Below, one piece after another: positions 62,103 through 64,000 of a DNA stretch of 64,000 bases. The position numbers were made by a program, and so were the translations under genes. The notes under the pieces are model-generated. The model made no database searches and had not been told where the DNA came from. It saw only the letters and a list, made by a program, of their open reading frames with translations. This stretch comes from an uncultured Methanoregula sp. (GTDB lineage Archaea; Halobacteriota; Methanomicrobia; Methanomicrobiales; Methanospirillaceae). The first letter of the stretch is position 1; every line of letters begins with the position of its first letter. The stretch spans positions 1,488,001-1,552,000 of the forward strand of contig NZ_OY787453.1 in the NCBI RefSeq assembly GCF_963678795.1, written 5' to 3'.

Positions 62103-64000
62103 GTGACCAGCGAAAATGATTTTGAACAATTTACAGAGGATTTCCAGCGGGAAGTTATTGATGCATCACAGGATCCCGATGAAGAATCTTGGACGGAAGT
62201 ACAATTCACAGAAAAATTCCTTAATCATCTGACTGAAATCGGTGTTATTGAAGATTTCATCTTATGCCGTCTTCAAGGAAAAGGTTTCAAAATCAATGCT
62301 TATAACAGCAATCTCAATATCCAAAACGATGGTGATAAAGAGGGAATTTTTTTTGATCTGTTTATTACATTTTACACTACCGATTATTCCAAAACCAATG
62401 TAACAAAAACAGAAATCAACTCATATATTAAAAAACTCAAAACGTTTTTTTCCAATGCACTGAATAAAAAATATGGAAAAATAGAAGAATCAAATCCGGC
62501 ATTTGATCTTGCGGATACAATCTATAATAACCGGGAAAATATTGTCGGAGTCAACCTGTATATCATTACTGATGGGGTTGTAAACCTTGATGGCATTCCG
62601 GATGATACTGAAGGTGAAATTCGGTTATCGTATCACATCTGGGATTTGAGACGGTTATTCAGACATATCAGCTCCGGAACCAGACCGGAGCCAATAGAGA
62701 TAGATTTTATCAGAGATTTCGGTGAATCAGTTCCATGTCTGGAAATGCCTAAGGAGAATCCTGAATATACGTCTTACATGGCAATAATGCCGGGGAAAAT
62801 GGTTGCTTACTTATATGGAAAGTATGGGCCAAAACTTCTTGAAAGAAATATCCGGGTTTTTCTCCAGATGAAGGGAAAAGTGAACAAAGGAATCCGGGAA
62901 ACTATCAAAAATGAGCCATGCATGTTTCTTGCGTATAATAATGGAATTTCAACAACTGCAGAAAAAGTCAAAATAGAAAAGAATAGTCAGGGCATTCCTT
63001 GCATTTCATGGATTCGGGATTTTCAGATTGTTAATGGCGGACAAACAACAGCAGCTATTCATTTCACCTATTTTAAAGAAAAATGTGATATTTCAGATGT
63101 CCTCGTTCAGGTAAAATTAACCGTTTTAAGAAACCAGAGCGAAATGGAAATAATCGTACCAAAAATATCTCAATATGCAAACAGTCAGAACAAGATTTCG
63201 GAATCTGATTTTGCATCCAATGAAGAATTCCATATCGAAATACAAAAAATGTCCCGGTCTGTCTGGGCACCTGCAAAGAAGGAAAGTCAACGGGAAACGC
63301 ACTGGTATTATGAACGTGCGAGAGGGCAGTATCTAGTAGATAAAGACCGTGAACTGACTCAAAAACATAAACAGTTATTTTCAGACCGGAATCCGATAAA
63401 TCAGAGATTTACAAAAACTGATTTGGCAAAATATGAAAATTCCTGGGATCAGATGCCTGATACCGTTAGTCTCGGCAGCCAGAAAAACTTCCGGGCATAT
63501 ATATTAAAACAAAAAGTGGATCCGCTTCAAATCCCGGACAAATATTACTTCTCACTTATTATTGCTAGAGCAATTCTGTTTAAGAAAACGGATGAGATCA
63601 TAAAGAGACTGGACTTTGGACCATACAAAGGAAATTATGTGACCTATACTGTCGCTTTGCTCTCGAAAATTACAAATAAACAGATCGATCTTGAGAAAAT
63701 ATGGAAGGAACAAGATCTATCTTCGGCCCTTCAGACATTTATTAGTCAACTGGCATCTGAAGTCAAAAAACAGATTACGGAGGGTCCATCAGGATCTAAA
63801 AATATTTCCGAATGGTGTAAGAAGAAAGAATGCTGGGACTCTGTCAAGAAAATTAAAATGGAAATACCAAAATCATTGAAATCGGAACTTATTAGTGAAG
63901 AATTGGTGAAAAAACGTGATGAATGGTTTGGGAACCCTCAAAAACCGGTTATTCCCGATATTGAATGTCTTCTTGAACAAGAGATACAGAATCGATCTGA
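62103..64000 (+). CDS. AIPR (abortive infection phage resistance) protein, partial
   Basis: An open frame from GTG 62103 (directly after the TAA of the nuclease gene) through the right window edge, at least 632 residues. The AIPR core is evident: YGKYGPKLLERNIRVFLQMK, given by position at about 238-257, then KVNKGIRETI, FLAYNNGIS and FQIVNGGQTTAAI (about 302-314). AIPR proteins are found in abortive-infection and restriction-type phage-defence loci. The C-terminal part of the gene lies beyond the window. No frame disruption within it. Confidence 0.9.
   Translation, partial: MTSENDFEQFTEDFQREVIDASQDPDEESWTEVQFTEKFLNHLTEIGVIEDFILCRLQGKGFKINAYNSNLNIQNDGDKEGIFFDLFITFYTTDYSKTNVTKTEINSYIKKLKTFFSNALNKKYGKIEESNPAFDLADTIYNNRENIVGVNLYIITDGVVNLDGIPDDTEGEIRLSYHIWDLRRLFRHISSGTRPEPIEIDFIRDFGESVPCLEMPKENPEYTSYMAIMPGKMVAYLYGKYGPKLLERNIRVFLQMKGKVNKGIRETIKNEPCMFLAYNNGISTTAEKVKIEKNSQGIPCISWIRDFQIVNGGQTTAAIHFTYFKEKCDISDVLVQVKLTVLRNQSEMEIIVPKISQYANSQNKISESDFASNEEFHIEIQKMSRSVWAPAKKESQRETHWYYERARGQYLVDKDRELTQKHKQLFSDRNPINQRFTKTDLAKYENSWDQMPDTVSLGSQKNFRAYILKQKVDPLQIPDKYYFSLIIARAILFKKTDEIIKRLDFGPYKGNYVTYTVALLSKITNKQIDLEKIWKEQDLSSALQTFISQLASEVKKQITEGPSGSKNISEWCKKKECWDSVKKIKMEIPKSLKSELISEELVKKRDEWFGNPQKPVIPDIECLLEQEIQNRS

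Overview
The window reads as chromosome of a mesophilic methanogenic archaeon, most likely of the Methanomicrobiales (Methanoregula-like). This is inferred from archaeal class III signal peptides on pilins and an archaellin, A/T-rich TATA boxes close to start codons, methanogen-restricted DUFs (DUF2115, DUF2180, DUF2284), a citramalate-synthase-type LeuA homologue and a very large multi-PAS histidine kinase. No rRNA, tRNA or CRISPR array was found.

Layout. 0-7.2 kb: polyphosphate kinase, a DUF2115 protein, and a tightly coupled branched-chain amino-acid operon (cimA-ilvB-ilvN). 7.4-12.2 kb: a REC/6xPAS histidine kinase and a ferredoxin-like protein. 12.6-15.3 kb: three class III signal-peptide (type IV pilin-like) proteins. 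15.3-16.3 kb: a gene-poor stretch with a 184-bp MITE-like element. 16.3-22.3 kb: a tandem-repeat secreted protein, a pirin/DUF2180/aquaporin operon, DUF2284, a metallo-beta-lactamase-fold enzyme and a lipoprotein carboxylesterase. 22.7-27.1 kb: small membrane and secreted proteins and a solitary archaellin. 27.1-28.1 kb: a complete 1,010-bp IS (IS4/IS5-like DDE transposase) inserted just upstream of a Ser/Thr kinase gene.

28.1-43.6 kb is the most interesting block. Two eukaryotic-type Ser/Thr kinases (one cytosolic with TPRs; one a membrane receptor with extracellular TPRs and a PQQ propeller) bracket a minus-strand series. That series encodes two ESCRT-III/Snf7-like coiled-coil proteins, a Vps4-like AAA ATPase with an MIT-like N-terminus, a diadenylate cyclase (c-di-AMP synthase) that also carries an MIT-like N-terminus, an unknown frameshifted protein, a CPA2/Kef antiporter with RCK-N and RCK-C domains (the latter a known class of c-di-AMP receptor), a polytopic membrane GTPase and a single-pass membrane protein. 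I propose a membrane-remodelling machine coupled to c-di-AMP/K+ signalling and kinases; the coupling is inference.

43.6-46.7 kb is an AT-rich island. It contains a protein with strong motif identity to the borosin alpha-N-methyltransferase OphMA, but with the precursor-like domain at the N-terminus, joined through a proline-rich linker to the methyltransferase. 46.7-53.2 kb holds ordinary and small genes: a bacterial-type shikimate kinase, lipoprotein, pilin, a 45-aa Lys-rich protein and a VapBC pair. 53.5 kb to the right edge is a defence island: an FRG-domain protein and a DUF262 protein, then a C5-cytosine methyltransferase, MORC/MutL-like GHKL ATPase, Z1 helicase-like ATPase, PD-(D/E)XK protein and an AIPR protein cut by the window end.
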